Below, in pieces: positions 8,649 to 17,865 of a DNA stretch of 64,000 bases (its first letter is position 1; every line of letters starts with the position of its first letter). The stretch covers positions 84,026 to 148,025 of the forward strand of contig NZ_PDZR01000009.1 of assembly GCF_002891535.1 (NCBI RefSeq). Reading direction: 5' to 3'. A model generated the notes under the pieces. The model was not told where the DNA came from. It worked only from the letters and a program-made list of their open reading frames with translations, and made no database searches. This DNA comes from Methylocella silvestris. Its GTDB lineage: Bacteria > Pseudomonadota > Alphaproteobacteria > Rhizobiales > Beijerinckiaceae. Both the position numbers and the translations under genes were made by a program.

Positions 8649-10178
8649 TCAGCGCGCAGAGGTCAGATCGAGCTGGAACAGCTCCATGATCCGATCGGCG
8701 AAACGCTTTGCCGTGTGACCGGTGTGGTGTTTGACGTCCGCGTCGTTTTTCTGCTCCATCGCCCGCCGCTGCGCCAACGCCTCGCCGAGCTGATGCGACA
8801 GTCCGGGCCGCGAACGCAGCATAGGGGCAAGGTCTGCAGCGCCAATCTCATAGACGACGGCGCGGGTGACGGCGCGCAACGCATTCTGCTGCGGCTCGCC
8901 GAGCAGCAGGCCGCCCTCGCCGAAATAATCGCCGGGCGCCAGCCGCGTCAGCTCGCGATCGTCGCGCGCGTGATAGAGCGCAAGCGCGCCAGCCTGCACG
9001 ATGCCGAGGGATTGCGCCAGCTCGCCCGGCCCGATGACGACCTCATTCGCCTCATATTCCTTGCGCTTCATTTTCTCCGCCAGCGCAGCCCTGTCCTCTT
9101 TCGCGAGGGAGCCGAACAAGGGCAGGCGCATCGTGATCCTGCCGGCAGCGGCCGCAGGCGTCTCAAATTCGATGTCCGGCGCGTAGGAATCGCCGGCGTC
9201 GGGCGCAAAGCTGAGGCCGGCTGCGACGGCGTGGCGATAGAAACGGTCGAAAACCTCATTTGTGGCGCTGTCGATGAGGGTGCGGTCATGCACCCTGCAT
9301 TTCAGCTCAACCTCGATCGCCGATCCGTTGAGCGATTTGACGGTGGCGGTCGGCGGCGGATCATGGAGGATCAGATTGCAACTGGCCATCGCCTCAAGCC
9401 CCAGTTCGACTATGGCAGCGGGGGAGTGGGCCGGCCTCAGCCGCACCAGCACCCGCGCGTCGCGCGCCGAATCGGGCCAGCTCTGGTTGAGCAGCCTCGC
9501 CTTGGCGATGACGCTGTTCGGGATGATCGCCAGATCATGAGTCGACGTCAAAAGATGCACGTTCTGCCAATTGGTCTCGACGATGCGTCCCTCGACGGCG
9601 CTATCGACGACGATCCAGTCGCCGATGCGGTAAGACCGGCCGAGGCTGATCGCGACCCCTGAGAAAACATCGGCAAGCGTGCTTTGGAGCGCGAGGCCGG
9701 CGATGATGGCGACGGCGCCGGAGGTCGCAAACAGCGCCCCGACCGGAACCTCGAAGACCTGGCCGACAATGGCGAAGGCGACGCCGAGATAGATCAGCCC
9801 GGCGATCAGCTGCTGAAACAGCCGGCTTTCCTGCGGCTTGCGTTCGAAAATGACAAAGGCGTCGACGATGCCGACAAGGCTGCGCGCGAGCGCGATCCAC
9901 CACAAAACTTCGATGAAATAGAGCCCGATCTGATGCGCGGAGCTTTGCCCGGCGTCATGGCGCGGCTGATAGGGCTGAATGCCTTGACTGGCGAGCGCAG
10001 CCGTCAAGGCGACAAAGGAGCCGAGCCGGCCAGTGAGCCGCCACATGGCGTCCCGTCGGAGGGCGAGGATCGCGAGAGAAACGCAGCCAAGACTAAGGGC
10101 GCCCGCCATGACAGCGATATCGGAATGCTCGGCGGCGAGAGAGAAGAGCTGCGCCGGCTGCATCTGCGCCATGTTCAT
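8649..10178 (-). CDS. MscS-family mechanosensitive channel with C-terminal cyclic-nucleotide-binding domain
   Basis: The 509-residue protein has four or five N-terminal membrane helices. The MscS pore and beta-domain follow (VAIIAGLALQSTLADVFSG, then RSYRIGDWIVVDSAVEGRIV). The last 130 residues are a cNMP-binding domain (PLFGSLAKEDRAALAEKM, then a GDYFGEGGLLLGEPQQNALR phosphate cassette). This is the architecture of bacterial cyclic-nucleotide-gated MscS-like channels (bCNG), in which the nucleotide rather than tension may control gating. An SD-like GGGAG nine bases upstream favours ATG 10178 over the GTG seven codons earlier. Confidence 0.88.
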   Translation of the reverse strand: MNMAQMQPAQLFSLAAEHSDIAVMAGALSLGCVSLAILALRRDAMWRLTGRLGSFVALTAALASQGIQPYQPRHDAGQSSAHQIGLYFIEVLWWIALARSLVGIVDAFVIFERKPQESRLFQQLIAGLIYLGVAFAIVGQVFEVPVGALFATSGAVAIIAGLALQSTLADVFSGVAISLGRSYRIGDWIVVDSAVEGRIVETNWQNVHLLTSTHDLAIIPNSVIAKARLLNQSWPDSARDARVLVRLRPAHSPAAIVELGLEAMASCNLILHDPPPTATVKSLNGSAIEVELKCRVHDRTLIDSATNEVFDRFYRHAVAAGLSFAPDAGDSYAPDIEFETPAAAAGRITMRLPLFGSLAKEDRAALAEKMKRKEYEANEVVIGPGELAQSLGIVQAGALALYHARDDRELTRLAPGDYFGEGGLLLGEPQQNALRAVTRAVVYEIGAADLAPMLRSRPGLSHQLGEALAQRRAMEQKNDADVKHHTGHTAKRFADRIMELFQLDLTSAR

Positions 10179-10276
10179 TGCAGGCGGCTCCCGCGCCACA
10201 ACTCGAAAATATCGCTGGCCCCGTGTTAAATCGTAATTTCTCCTGGCGAACCCTGCCGGGTCCGCTTGCGAGCGGC

Positions 10277-10597
10277 CTAACGCGCCCGCTCGCTCTCCGC
10301 CTTGCCTCTTTGCTCGAACACATCCTTGCAGCCGGGGCTAAGCTCGCTGACGTGCTGGATCAGGCATTCCTTGACCCGCGTCGGATCGGGGATTGCCGAA
10401 GAACAAATGGACAACGCGTCGGGCGTGCAGGCCTCCCGCTCTTCGGCCGTTCCCTCGAACCCTTGCGCAAGCGCCGCGCCTGCCCACAGAGAGAGCAGCG
10501 CGACGGCGAAAAATGCCCGCGCCGACGCGGACCCCGAAGTCCCGACCGCCCGCGGCGCCCTGCCCAGTTCGACAGACCTGCTTTGCGCCTTAACCAT
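10277..10597 (-). CDS. Small secreted Cys-rich protein
   Basis: A 106-residue protein with a long basic leader, a hydrophobic core (AFFAVALLSLWAGAALAQG) and a likely cleavage after AQG. The mature part is about 60 residues and has four Cys in the pattern EACTPDALSIC ... VKECLIQHVSELSPGC, which resembles a GLG1-type cysteine-rich repeat. Small proteins of this type are common in Hyphomicrobiales and have no established role. It lies alone between the MscS-type gene and the GlcG-like gene, all on the minus strand but well separated. The leader is long for a Sec signal, so the real start may be an alternative codon further in. Confidence 0.65.
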   Translation of the reverse strand: MVKAQSRSVELGRAPRAVGTSGSASARAFFAVALLSLWAGAALAQGFEGTAEEREACTPDALSICSSAIPDPTRVKECLIQHVSELSPGCKDVFEQRGKAESERAR

Positions 10598-10714
10598 GGT
10601 ATCTCCGATCGCTGCATGGGATTGACGCTCCGCCGGACCGGCGGGCGCAAATTTTGGTGAATGATCGCAGCAGCCTTGTCAAACTGGAGGCCGCGTGTTT
10701 CGCCGGCCGCCGTC

Positions 10715-11122
10715 CTACAATCTGGCGGCGACGTCGACGCCGGCCTGAGCGATGATCGCGTCTTGCGAGGATTGAACGCCGGAAACGCCAATGGCGCCGA
10801 CGACGCGTCCGTCATGGATCAGCGGCAGGCCGCCTTCGATCGGCGTCGCGCCGGGCAGCGTCAGCATCACGGCGCGGCCGCCGACGACCGCCTCCTCAAG
10901 GCTTTTGGTGGTGCGCTTGAAGAGGAACGCCGTCCGCGCCTTCTCCTGCGACACCGTGACGGAGCCCGTCGGCGCGTCGTCAAGGCGCTGCAGGACCAGA
11001 AGATGACCGCCGTCATCGACCACGGAGATGGTGACGTTCCAGGCGTTCTTGACCGCTTCGGCTTCGGCGGCCGCCGCGATCGCCTTGGCGTCGGCAAGAG
11101 AGAGAGATTTTTTTACGAACAT
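10715..11122 (-). CDS. GlcG/HbpS-family (DUF336) protein
   Basis: The 135-residue protein matches the GlcG/HbpS fold. It has a LSLADAKAIAAAAEAEA helix, a VSVVDDGG-like strand-turn (here ISVVDDGGHLLVLQRLD), the segment PIEGGLPLIHDGRVVGAIGV, and a closing helix with QDAIIAQAG. Some members bind heme or cobalamin and some sit in glycolate or propanediol operons; many remain unassigned. There is no signal peptide, so it is cytoplasmic. No glycolate oxidase genes are adjacent, so no pathway is inferred. Confidence 0.82.
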   Translation of the reverse strand: MFVKKSLSLADAKAIAAAAEAEAVKNAWNVTISVVDDGGHLLVLQRLDDAPTGSVTVSQEKARTAFLFKRTTKSLEEAVVGGRAVMLTLPGATPIEGGLPLIHDGRVVGAIGVSGVQSSQDAIIAQAGVDVAARL

Positions 11123-11268
11123 TCAGGGTCGTCTCCGAAGCATCGCGGCGCCATCCGACGTTTTGCGTAGGCGCGACCGTTCTAACGCGGGCCGCAACGC
11201 CTCCACAAGGCCGCCAGCGAAAAGAACTCAAGCCGGGCGCGGGTTTCTCGCCGCGGGACGATTCTGCC

Positions 11269-11982
11269 TCAGTCGTTCCCGGTCCGGTCGCCCGGCGCGG
11301 CGCAAGGCTGGCGTACCGCTGGCGCGGCGAATGGGCGGCGCGGCTCGGCGCCTTCAAGAAATTGGCGGACCGCCCTGGCGACAATCGCCTCGATTTCGGC
11401 GGCGTCCGGCGGTTTGCGCACGCCGATCAGGCATTTGAATCGGATCGTGCCGGACAGCATCTCGAGGAAATGGTCGGCTGCCGTTTCAGCATCGTCGATC
11501 GTAAGCTTGCCGGCGCTTGCCTGGCGCCTGAAAAATTCGGCGAGGAAGGCGCGGCTGCGTCCGGGGCCGAGCGTCCAGTAGCGCTCGGCGATGTCAGGAA
11601 TGCGGGGCGCCTCGGCGACCATGAGACGATTGAGGCTCAACGCCGCGGGAGAGGTAATAATGCCAAGATAGCGGGCGCCAATTTCGGTCAAAGCCGCCTC
11701 CGGCTCCTGCGGCGCCAGTTTCTCCGGAGTCATGCCAAGAAAAATCGATTGGCAGGTTCCCGTGACGAGCGCCTCGAACAGGCCCTGCTTGTCGCCGAAA
11801 AGCGTATAAAGAGTCTGACGCGACCCGCCCGACAGGGCGATCACCTCGTCGATCGTCGCGGCGGCGAAGCCCTTATCCTCGAACACGACGCGCGCCGCCT
11901 CAAGGAAGGCCCGCCGGCGCGCGGCAAGGCGCTTGCTTGGCGCGGGCTCGGAAGGCTCGAAGTTATTTATCTCGTCTGTCAT
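11269..11982 (-). CDS. TetR-family regulator of the divergent RND pump
   Basis: The 237-residue protein has a TetR DNA-binding domain at residues 20-70 (AARVVFEDKGFAAATIDEV, then LSGGSRQTLYTLFGDKQGL) and an AefR-type C-terminal domain containing RLMVAEAPRIPDIAERYW. It is divergent from the RND permease gene, with 86 bp between starts. That gap carries a TGTAC-N-GTACA dyad, so autorepression and repression of the pump are the likely roles. The start is supported by a compact N-terminus before the HTH. The C-terminal tail after residue 215 is Arg/Pro-rich and probably disordered. Confidence 0.87.
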   Translation of the reverse strand: MTDEINNFEPSEPAPSKRLAARRRAFLEAARVVFEDKGFAAATIDEVIALSGGSRQTLYTLFGDKQGLFEALVTGTCQSIFLGMTPEKLAPQEPEAALTEIGARYLGIITSPAALSLNRLMVAEAPRIPDIAERYWTLGPGRSRAFLAEFFRRQASAGKLTIDDAETAADHFLEMLSGTIRFKCLIGVRKPPDAAEIEAIVARAVRQFLEGAEPRRPFAAPAVRQPCAAPGDRTGND

Positions 11983-12019
11983 TCACAAGCATGTGACAAA
12001 AAGCGCTGGCCACTTGATA

Positions 12020-12044
12020 TGTACTGTACAATACAATACGTCAA
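12020..12044. promoter_or_regulatory. Candidate TetR operator and divergent promoter region
   Basis: The perfect dyad TGTAC-T-GTACA (12020-12030) is followed by two overlapping TACAAT hexamers (12027-12032, 12032-12037) that could be -10 boxes for the pump. A minus-strand TTGACG lies at 12039-12044 and could be a -35 box for the regulator. The dyad between divergent starts is the expected position for TetR control. Confidence 0.5.
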
Positions 12045-12068
12045 GACCCGAAGTTTCGGAGATTAGAC

Positions 12069-15000
12069 ATGGGCATTGTCGGTTTCGCGCTGCGATTCCG
12101 CCACACATTCTATGTGCTGGCGCTGATGATGCTTTTTTTGGGCGGCGCGGCGATTTTCACCACGCCCAAGGACATTTTTCCGAACATCAATATTCCGGTC
12201 GTCACCGTCATCTGGCAGTATACGGGCCTGACGCCCGAGGAGATGGAGCAGCGGGTCACCACCTATAGCGAATATTCGATCAGCTCCAGCGTCAGCGACG
12301 TCAAGAATATCGAGAGCCAGACATTGTCTGGCATCGCTGTCGAGAAGATCTACTTCCAGCCCAATGTAAATATCGATCTGGCGATCGCGCAGGTCGTCTC
12401 CGGCTCCAATTCGATCCGCGCGCTGATGCCGACCGGCATTCAGGCGCCGATCGTCATCCAATACAACGCATCGTCGGTGCCAGTGCTGCAGCTGAGCTTG
12501 AGTTCAGATTCGCTGAACGAGCAACAGCTCTTCGATTATGGCCTCTATCAGATGCGCCAGGCGCTGGCGCCGATCCCGGGCATAACGCTGCCGACGCCCT
12601 ATGGCGGCAAATACCGCCAGATCATGGTCGACCTCGATCCCGACGCGCTGCGCGCGCGGGGCATCACGCCGAACGACATCGTCAACGCCGTCAATGCGCA
12701 GAGCCTGACGCTGCCGTCAGGCGACGTGAAGCTTGGCGACCAGCAATTCATCGTCAAAGTCAATAATGCGGCGCCCTCGATCGACGCGCTGAACCAGATT
12801 CCGATCAAGAAGGTCGGCGGCGCCACCGTCTTTCTGTCCGACGTCGCTCATGTGCGCGACGGCTGGGCGGTGCAGCAAAATATCGTGCGCGCCGAGGGCA
12901 AGCGCTCCGTTCTCCTGACCATCATCAAGAACGGCAACGCCTCGACGCTTGACGTCGTCAATCGGGTCAAGGCGGCGCTTCCGGACATTCAGAAGGCGGC
13001 CCCGCCCGGCATGGACATCAAGCTCCTGTTCGATCAGTCGGTGTTCGTGCAGAACGCCATCGACAGCGTGCTGCATGAAGGCGCGATCGCCGCCGCACTC
13101 ACCGCCTTGATGATCCTGATCTTCCTCGGCTCGTGGCGCTCGACGCTGGTCGTCATGGTGTCGATCCCGCTCTCGATCCTGACGTCCGTCGCGATCCTGT
13201 CTGTCCTCGGCCAGACGATCAACACCATGACCCTCGGCGGCCTCGCTCTCGCTGTCGGCATTCTCGTCGACGATTCGACGGTGACCATCGAGAATACGCA
13301 TCGCCTCCTTGAGGAAGGCATGGATTTCGACAAGGCTGTGCTCGAGGGCGCCGCCGGCATCGCCGTGCCGACGCTTATTTCGACGCTGGCGATCTGCTGC
13401 GTTTTCATATCGGTGTTCTTTTTGCAGGGCGCCGCGCGCTATCTGTTCGCGCCGCTGGCCATGGCCGTCGTGTTCGCCATGCTCGCCTCCTATTGCATTT
13501 CGCGGACGCTGACGCCGATCATGATCGGTCTTTTGATCCGCAAGGAGCATGAGCGGCATGGCGAGGCGACGGACTGGCTCGCAAGATTTCACGCACGTTT
13601 TAATGCCGGCTTTGACCGCTTCCGCGATTTCTACGCGTGGCTGCTCACCGGCATTTTGCGGCGCAGGATCCTGACGCCGGCGATTGCGCTCCTCGTCGTC
13701 GCCGGCGCGGGCGCCCTTTCACTGAACGTTGGGTCCGATTTCTTTCCGACGGTCGACGCCGGCCTCATCCAGCTGCATGTTCGCGTTCCGGCCCGCACCC
13801 GCATCGAGCGCACGGAGCAGATTTTCCAGGATGTCGAGGATAAGATTCGCGAGCTCGTTCCAGCAAACGACCTGAAACTCGTTCTCGACAATATCGGCCT
13901 GCCGCAGCGGCTCTATAATCTCGCCTTCACCGACGGCAGCGCCATCGGCGTCAATGACGGCGTGATCCAGATCGAACTCGCCGAGGGGCATCAGGGGACA
14001 GCCAAAATCATCAGCACCCTGCGGCGGGAGCTGAGCGTCGCTTTCCCCGACGTCATGTTTTATTTTCAGCCGGCCGATCTCGTCACGCAGGTGTTGAATT
14101 TCGGCGTGCCGACGCAGATCGACGTCCAGATTCAGGGGCGCGACCGCGAGAACAACAAACGGGTCGCGGCGCTGCTGCAGGAGAAAATGAGCCGCGTTCC
14201 CGGCCTCGTCGACGCCCACATTCAGCAGGAGCTGAACGCACCGATGCTCTATTACACGGTCGACCGCACCAGAGCGCAGCAGCTTGGGCTGAATATGCAG
14301 CAGGTCGCCAACAACCTCAACATCAGCCTCAGCTCGTCGGAACAGGTGTCGCCGAATTTCTGGACCGATCCCAAGAACGGAATTCCCTATTTTATGCCGG
14401 CGCAAACGCCGGAATATCGCCTGGCGAGCAAGAATCAGCTCGACAACACGCCGCTGTCCACCAGTTCCGACGCGGAAGGCACGCCGATACCGACCCTGCT
14501 CGGCAACATCGCGACGGCCCAGCGGATCGGCGTGCAATCGGTCTACAATCACTCGAACATCCAGGCCGTCTATGACGTCTATGGCAGCGTTCAGGATCGC
14601 GATCTTGGCTCCGTCGCGAAGGAAGTCCGCCGCATCGTCGATGAGGTCTCGCCCGAGCTGAAGCCGGGCAACAAGATCGTCATTCGCGGCCAGATCGAGA
14701 GCATGGAATCGGCCTTCGGCAATCTGGCGCTGGGACTGATCTTCGCCGCCGTTTTCGTCTACATGCTGATGGTGGTCAATTATCAGAGCTTCGTCGATCC
14801 GCTGGCGGTGATCCTCGCTTTGCCCGGCGCCGGCGCCGGCATCATCCTCCTGCTGTTCGTTACGGGCACGACCTTGAGCGTGCCTTCGCTGATGGGCGCG
14901 ATCATGGCGATCGGCGTCGCCTCGGCCAATTCGATCCTGCTCGTGACCTTCGCGCGCGAGCAACGCGAGGCCGGCCATACGCCGTTCGAGGCGGCCCTGT

Positions 15001-15290
15001 CGGCCGGAGTCACCCGGCTTCGGCCCGTGCTGATGACCGCCGCCGCCATGATCGTCGGCATGATTCCGATGGCGATCGGCGGCCCGGGCGAAGAGCAGAA
15101 CGCCGTGCTGGCGCGCTCGGTGATCGGCGGCGTCGCGGTCGGCACATTGACCACGCTGCTGTTCGTGCCCTTCCTCTATTCCATCGTCGGCCGCTTTGAG
15201 CGCACGGAACCGCACGTCCACAAGGATCCGACCCCGCAGGGGTCAGCGCACGGATCGCCCGAAAGAACGCCCCAAGGATCGCCGTCATGA
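12069..15290 (+). CDS. RND-family efflux permease
   Basis: The 1073-residue inner-membrane protein has the RND plan: TM1, a large periplasmic loop, TM2-6, TM7, a second large loop, TM8-12. The proton-relay Asp pair is visible in LAVGILVDDSTVTIEN. The N-terminus (GIVGFALRFRHTFYVLALM) and the porter-domain start (PKDIFPNINIPVVTVIWQY) are typical of the hydrophobe/amphiphile type, close to the subgroup without specific drug assignment. It pumps substrates with an adaptor and an outer-membrane factor. An SD-like GGAG (12058-12061) precedes ATG. Its stop overlaps the adaptor gene (ATGA), so the order is permease then adaptor, the reverse of acrAB. No outer-membrane factor is linked. Confidence 0.9.
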   Translation: MGIVGFALRFRHTFYVLALMMLFLGGAAIFTTPKDIFPNINIPVVTVIWQYTGLTPEEMEQRVTTYSEYSISSSVSDVKNIESQTLSGIAVEKIYFQPNVNIDLAIAQVVSGSNSIRALMPTGIQAPIVIQYNASSVPVLQLSLSSDSLNEQQLFDYGLYQMRQALAPIPGITLPTPYGGKYRQIMVDLDPDALRARGITPNDIVNAVNAQSLTLPSGDVKLGDQQFIVKVNNAAPSIDALNQIPIKKVGGATVFLSDVAHVRDGWAVQQNIVRAEGKRSVLLTIIKNGNASTLDVVNRVKAALPDIQKAAPPGMDIKLLFDQSVFVQNAIDSVLHEGAIAAALTALMILIFLGSWRSTLVVMVSIPLSILTSVAILSVLGQTINTMTLGGLALAVGILVDDSTVTIENTHRLLEEGMDFDKAVLEGAAGIAVPTLISTLAICCVFISVFFLQGAARYLFAPLAMAVVFAMLASYCISRTLTPIMIGLLIRKEHERHGEATDWLARFHARFNAGFDRFRDFYAWLLTGILRRRILTPAIALLVVAGAGALSLNVGSDFFPTVDAGLIQLHVRVPARTRIERTEQIFQDVEDKIRELVPANDLKLVLDNIGLPQRLYNLAFTDGSAIGVNDGVIQIELAEGHQGTAKIISTLRRELSVAFPDVMFYFQPADLVTQVLNFGVPTQIDVQIQGRDRENNKRVAALLQEKMSRVPGLVDAHIQQELNAPMLYYTVDRTRAQQLGLNMQQVANNLNISLSSSEQVSPNFWTDPKNGIPYFMPAQTPEYRLASKNQLDNTPLSTSSDAEGTPIPTLLGNIATAQRIGVQSVYNHSNIQAVYDVYGSVQDRDLGSVAKEVRRIVDEVSPELKPGNKIVIRGQIESMESAFGNLALGLIFAAVFVYMLMVVNYQSFVDPLAVILALPGAGAGIILLLFVTGTTLSVPSLMGAIMAIGVASANSILLVTFAREQREAGHTPFEAALSAGVTRLRPVLMTAAAMIVGMIPMAIGGPGEEQNAVLARSVIGGVAVGTLTTLLFVPFLYSIVGRFERTEPHVHKDPTPQGSAHGSPERTPQGSPS

Positions 15291-16564
15291 ACAGCATGCC
15301 TCCGGATCCCGCTTTGCATCAGACCAGTCTTCGCGCCGACGACGGGAAAGAAGACGGGCGCATCGAGCCCCCGCGCGAGACCGAACGGCGCGAGCGCGGC
15401 CGCCGGTCGATCGCGCGTCTCGTTGGCTTTCTGGCGGTTGCGATCGTCGCCGGGCTGGTCAGCTTTGGCCTCTGGACCAAGTCGAGCCGCAATGCGGAGG
15501 CCGACGCTGCGATGCAGGCGCGGGTGAATGCGACGCCGACCGTGCGAATCGCCATCGTCAAGGAAGATACGACGCCGCGCACCATCGAGCTCACCGGCAA
15601 TATGACAGCGTTCGACAGCGCGACGCTTTTCGCGCGCGCGACCGGCTATATCAGCGTCCGCCACGCCGACATCGGGACCAAGCTGAAAAAGGGCGACGTT
15701 CTCGCGATCATCGCCGCGCCCGACCTCGATCAGCAGCTCGTGCAGGCGAAGGCCCAGCTCGTGCAGTTTCAGGCCGCCGTGCAACAGGCCGAGGCCAACG
15801 CCGATCTCGGCCGCGTCACCGACCAGCGCACGTCGCGCCTCGTCGCACAGGGCTGGTCGAGCGCGCAACAGGGCGACACCGACCGGCTGACGCTCGCGGC
15901 GCGCACCGCGGCGGTCGCCGTCGCCAAGGCCAATGTCACCGCGCAGGAAGCGGCCGTGAGCCGGCTGCAGCAACTGACGGAATTCGAGCGGATCACGGCG
16001 CCCTTCGACGGCGTCGTCACCAGCCGCCTCGTCGACGTCGGCAGTCTCGTGACCGCGGATGCGGCGAGCGGAACGCCGCTGTTCTCGATGGCCCGCACCG
16101 ATGTCCTGCGCGTGCAGGCGTTTGTCCCGCAATCGGCCACCTTCGGCATCAAGGATGGCGACGCCGCGACGATCACCGTCTCCGAACTGCCGGGCAAGAC
16201 CTTCACGGGCCATGTCGCGCGCAACGCCGAGGCGCTCTCGGCCGGCACGCGGACGCTGCTCATGGAGGTCGACGTCGACAACAAGGACGGCGTCCTCAGC
16301 GCCGGCCTCTACAGCATCGTCCATCTCGCGGTGCGCCGGCCCAATCCCGTCATCATCATTCCCTCGCAGGCGGTGATCTTCAACAAGGACGGATTGCGCG
16401 TCGCGGTCGTCTCCGACGGCGGAAAGATCGAGCTGCGCAAGATCGAGATCGAACAGGATAATGGCGCCAATGTCGAAGTGCGGTCCGGCCTCAAGAGCGG
16501 CGATAAGATCATCCTCAGCCCGCCCGCCAATGTGTCCGACGGGATGAGCGTCAAGACGGCCTAA
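15287..16564 (+). CDS. RND efflux periplasmic adaptor (MFP)
   Basis: The 425-residue adaptor has a charged N-terminal tail of about 45 residues, a membrane anchor (LVGFLAVAIVAGLVSFGLW) and a lipoyl half (GYISVRHADIGTKLKKGDVL). A short coiled-coil with many Gln/Ala follows, then the second lipoyl half (ITAPFDGVVTSRLVDVGSLV), a beta-barrel and a membrane-proximal domain. It is anchored by a helix, not by a lipid. It is translationally coupled to the permease by ATGA and ends 40 bp before the aldo/keto reductase gene. Function as the periplasmic link of this pump is well supported; its outer-membrane partner must be encoded elsewhere. Confidence 0.9.
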   Translation: MNSMPPDPALHQTSLRADDGKEDGRIEPPRETERRERGRRSIARLVGFLAVAIVAGLVSFGLWTKSSRNAEADAAMQARVNATPTVRIAIVKEDTTPRTIELTGNMTAFDSATLFARATGYISVRHADIGTKLKKGDVLAIIAAPDLDQQLVQAKAQLVQFQAAVQQAEANADLGRVTDQRTSRLVAQGWSSAQQGDTDRLTLAARTAAVAVAKANVTAQEAAVSRLQQLTEFERITAPFDGVVTSRLVDVGSLVTADAASGTPLFSMARTDVLRVQAFVPQSATFGIKDGDAATITVSELPGKTFTGHVARNAEALSAGTRTLLMEVDVDNKDGVLSAGLYSIVHLAVRRPNPVIIIPSQAVIFNKDGLRVAVVSDGGKIELRKIEIEQDNGANVEVRSGLKSGDKIILSPPANVSDGMSVKTA

Positions 16565-16604
16565 GGCGCCGGCCGGGTTCGGCTGTTGAATAACGGAGTT
16601 TTCC

Positions 16605-17633
16605 ATGTCGAATCCGCCCGCCGCCACAGCCAACGCCGCGCCCAAAATGGATTACGTTCCGATCATCGGGACGTCGCTCGAAATTTCGCGGATCGCGATC
16701 GGCACATGGGCGATCGGCGGCTGGATGTGGGGCGGCGCGGATGACGCGCAATCGATGGAGACGCTTCGCGCCGCGCTCGATCACGGAATCAACTTGATCG
16801 ATACGGCGCCCGTCTACGGCTTCGGCCATTCCGAGGAAATTGTCGGCCAGACGCTTTTCGACGGCGGCCTGCGCGGCCGCGCGCTCATCGCGACAAAGGT
16901 CGGGCTCGAGTGGAAGGACGGAAAAGTCTTCCGCAACGCCAGCCGGGACCGGATCAACGCGGAGATCGAACAATCTTTGCGGCGGCTGAAGACCGATCAT
17001 ATCGACATTTATCAAGTGCATTGGCCCGATCCGAAAACTCCGATCGAGGAAACCGCAGGGGCGATGAAGGCGCTGTTCGATCAGGGCGTCATCGGCGCGA
17101 TCGGCGTCAGCAATTTTTCCGTCGATCAGATGGAGCTGTTCCAAAAGGTTGCGCCGCTGCATGTGGCGCAGCCACCCTATAATCTGTTCGAGCGCGGGGT
17201 CGAAAAAGACATTCTGCCCTACTGCATCGAGCATGGGATCGCGGTTCTTGGCTATGGCTCGCTCTGCCGCGGCCTGCTCTCCGGCCGCATGAAGCTCGAC
17301 ACGGTTTTTGAGGGCGACGATCTGCGCCGCGTCGATCCAAAATTTCAGCCGCCGCGCTTTGCCCATTATCTTGCCGCGGCAGCGCGGCTCGACCGGCTGG
17401 CCCGCGAGCGCTTCGGCAAGACAGTCATCGATCTCGCCGTCCGCTTTGCGCTCGACCAGGGGGTCTCCTCGGCGCTGTGGGGCGCGCGCCATCCCGGCCA
17501 ATTGAAGCCGGTCGATGAGATCTCCGGCTGGACGCTCGACGCCGCCGCCAAGGCCGAGATCGAGACGATCCTTCGCGAAGAAATCCCCGATCCCGTCGGG
17601 CCGGAATTCATGGCGCCGCCGGCCCGCGCCTGA
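16605..17633 (+). CDS. Aldo/keto reductase
   Basis: The 342-residue TIM-barrel enzyme shows the AKR tetrad: Asp and Tyr in INLIDTAPVYGFGHSEE, Lys in IATKVGLE and His in YQVHWPDP. A C-terminal cofactor segment follows (ALWGARHPGQLKPVDEISGW). It resembles the AKR11/YhdN-type NADPH-dependent reductases that detoxify carbonyls. The N-terminal 15 residues are Ala/Pro-rich and probably not part of the barrel. It starts 40 bp after the efflux adaptor gene on the same strand and could be cotranscribed, which would fit a detoxification role; this is an inference. Confidence 0.87.
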   Translation: MSNPPAATANAAPKMDYVPIIGTSLEISRIAIGTWAIGGWMWGGADDAQSMETLRAALDHGINLIDTAPVYGFGHSEEIVGQTLFDGGLRGRALIATKVGLEWKDGKVFRNASRDRINAEIEQSLRRLKTDHIDIYQVHWPDPKTPIEETAGAMKALFDQGVIGAIGVSNFSVDQMELFQKVAPLHVAQPPYNLFERGVEKDILPYCIEHGIAVLGYGSLCRGLLSGRMKLDTVFEGDDLRRVDPKFQPPRFAHYLAAAARLDRLARERFGKTVIDLAVRFALDQGVSSALWGARHPGQLKPVDEISGWTLDAAAKAEIETILREEIPDPVGPEFMAPPARA

Positions 17634-17865
17634 TCGCGAGACTCAACTTCGTCTAAGCTCGCCGATACGCTCGTAAAGCCGGCTACGGAAAAATCCGTCT
17701 CCTTGGCTTCAAGCCTTGACCTCCGCCCGCGTCAAAGCCGCTATCCGACAAGTTGACTAAAATTATGGAGTAAAATAAGAGCCTGTCCTTGATAATAACG
17801 AAGCTTTGCGCGCCAAATTAGCCGGCCAGCGCGATGTCTTCGTGGTCGTTCAACTGCGAGGGGCA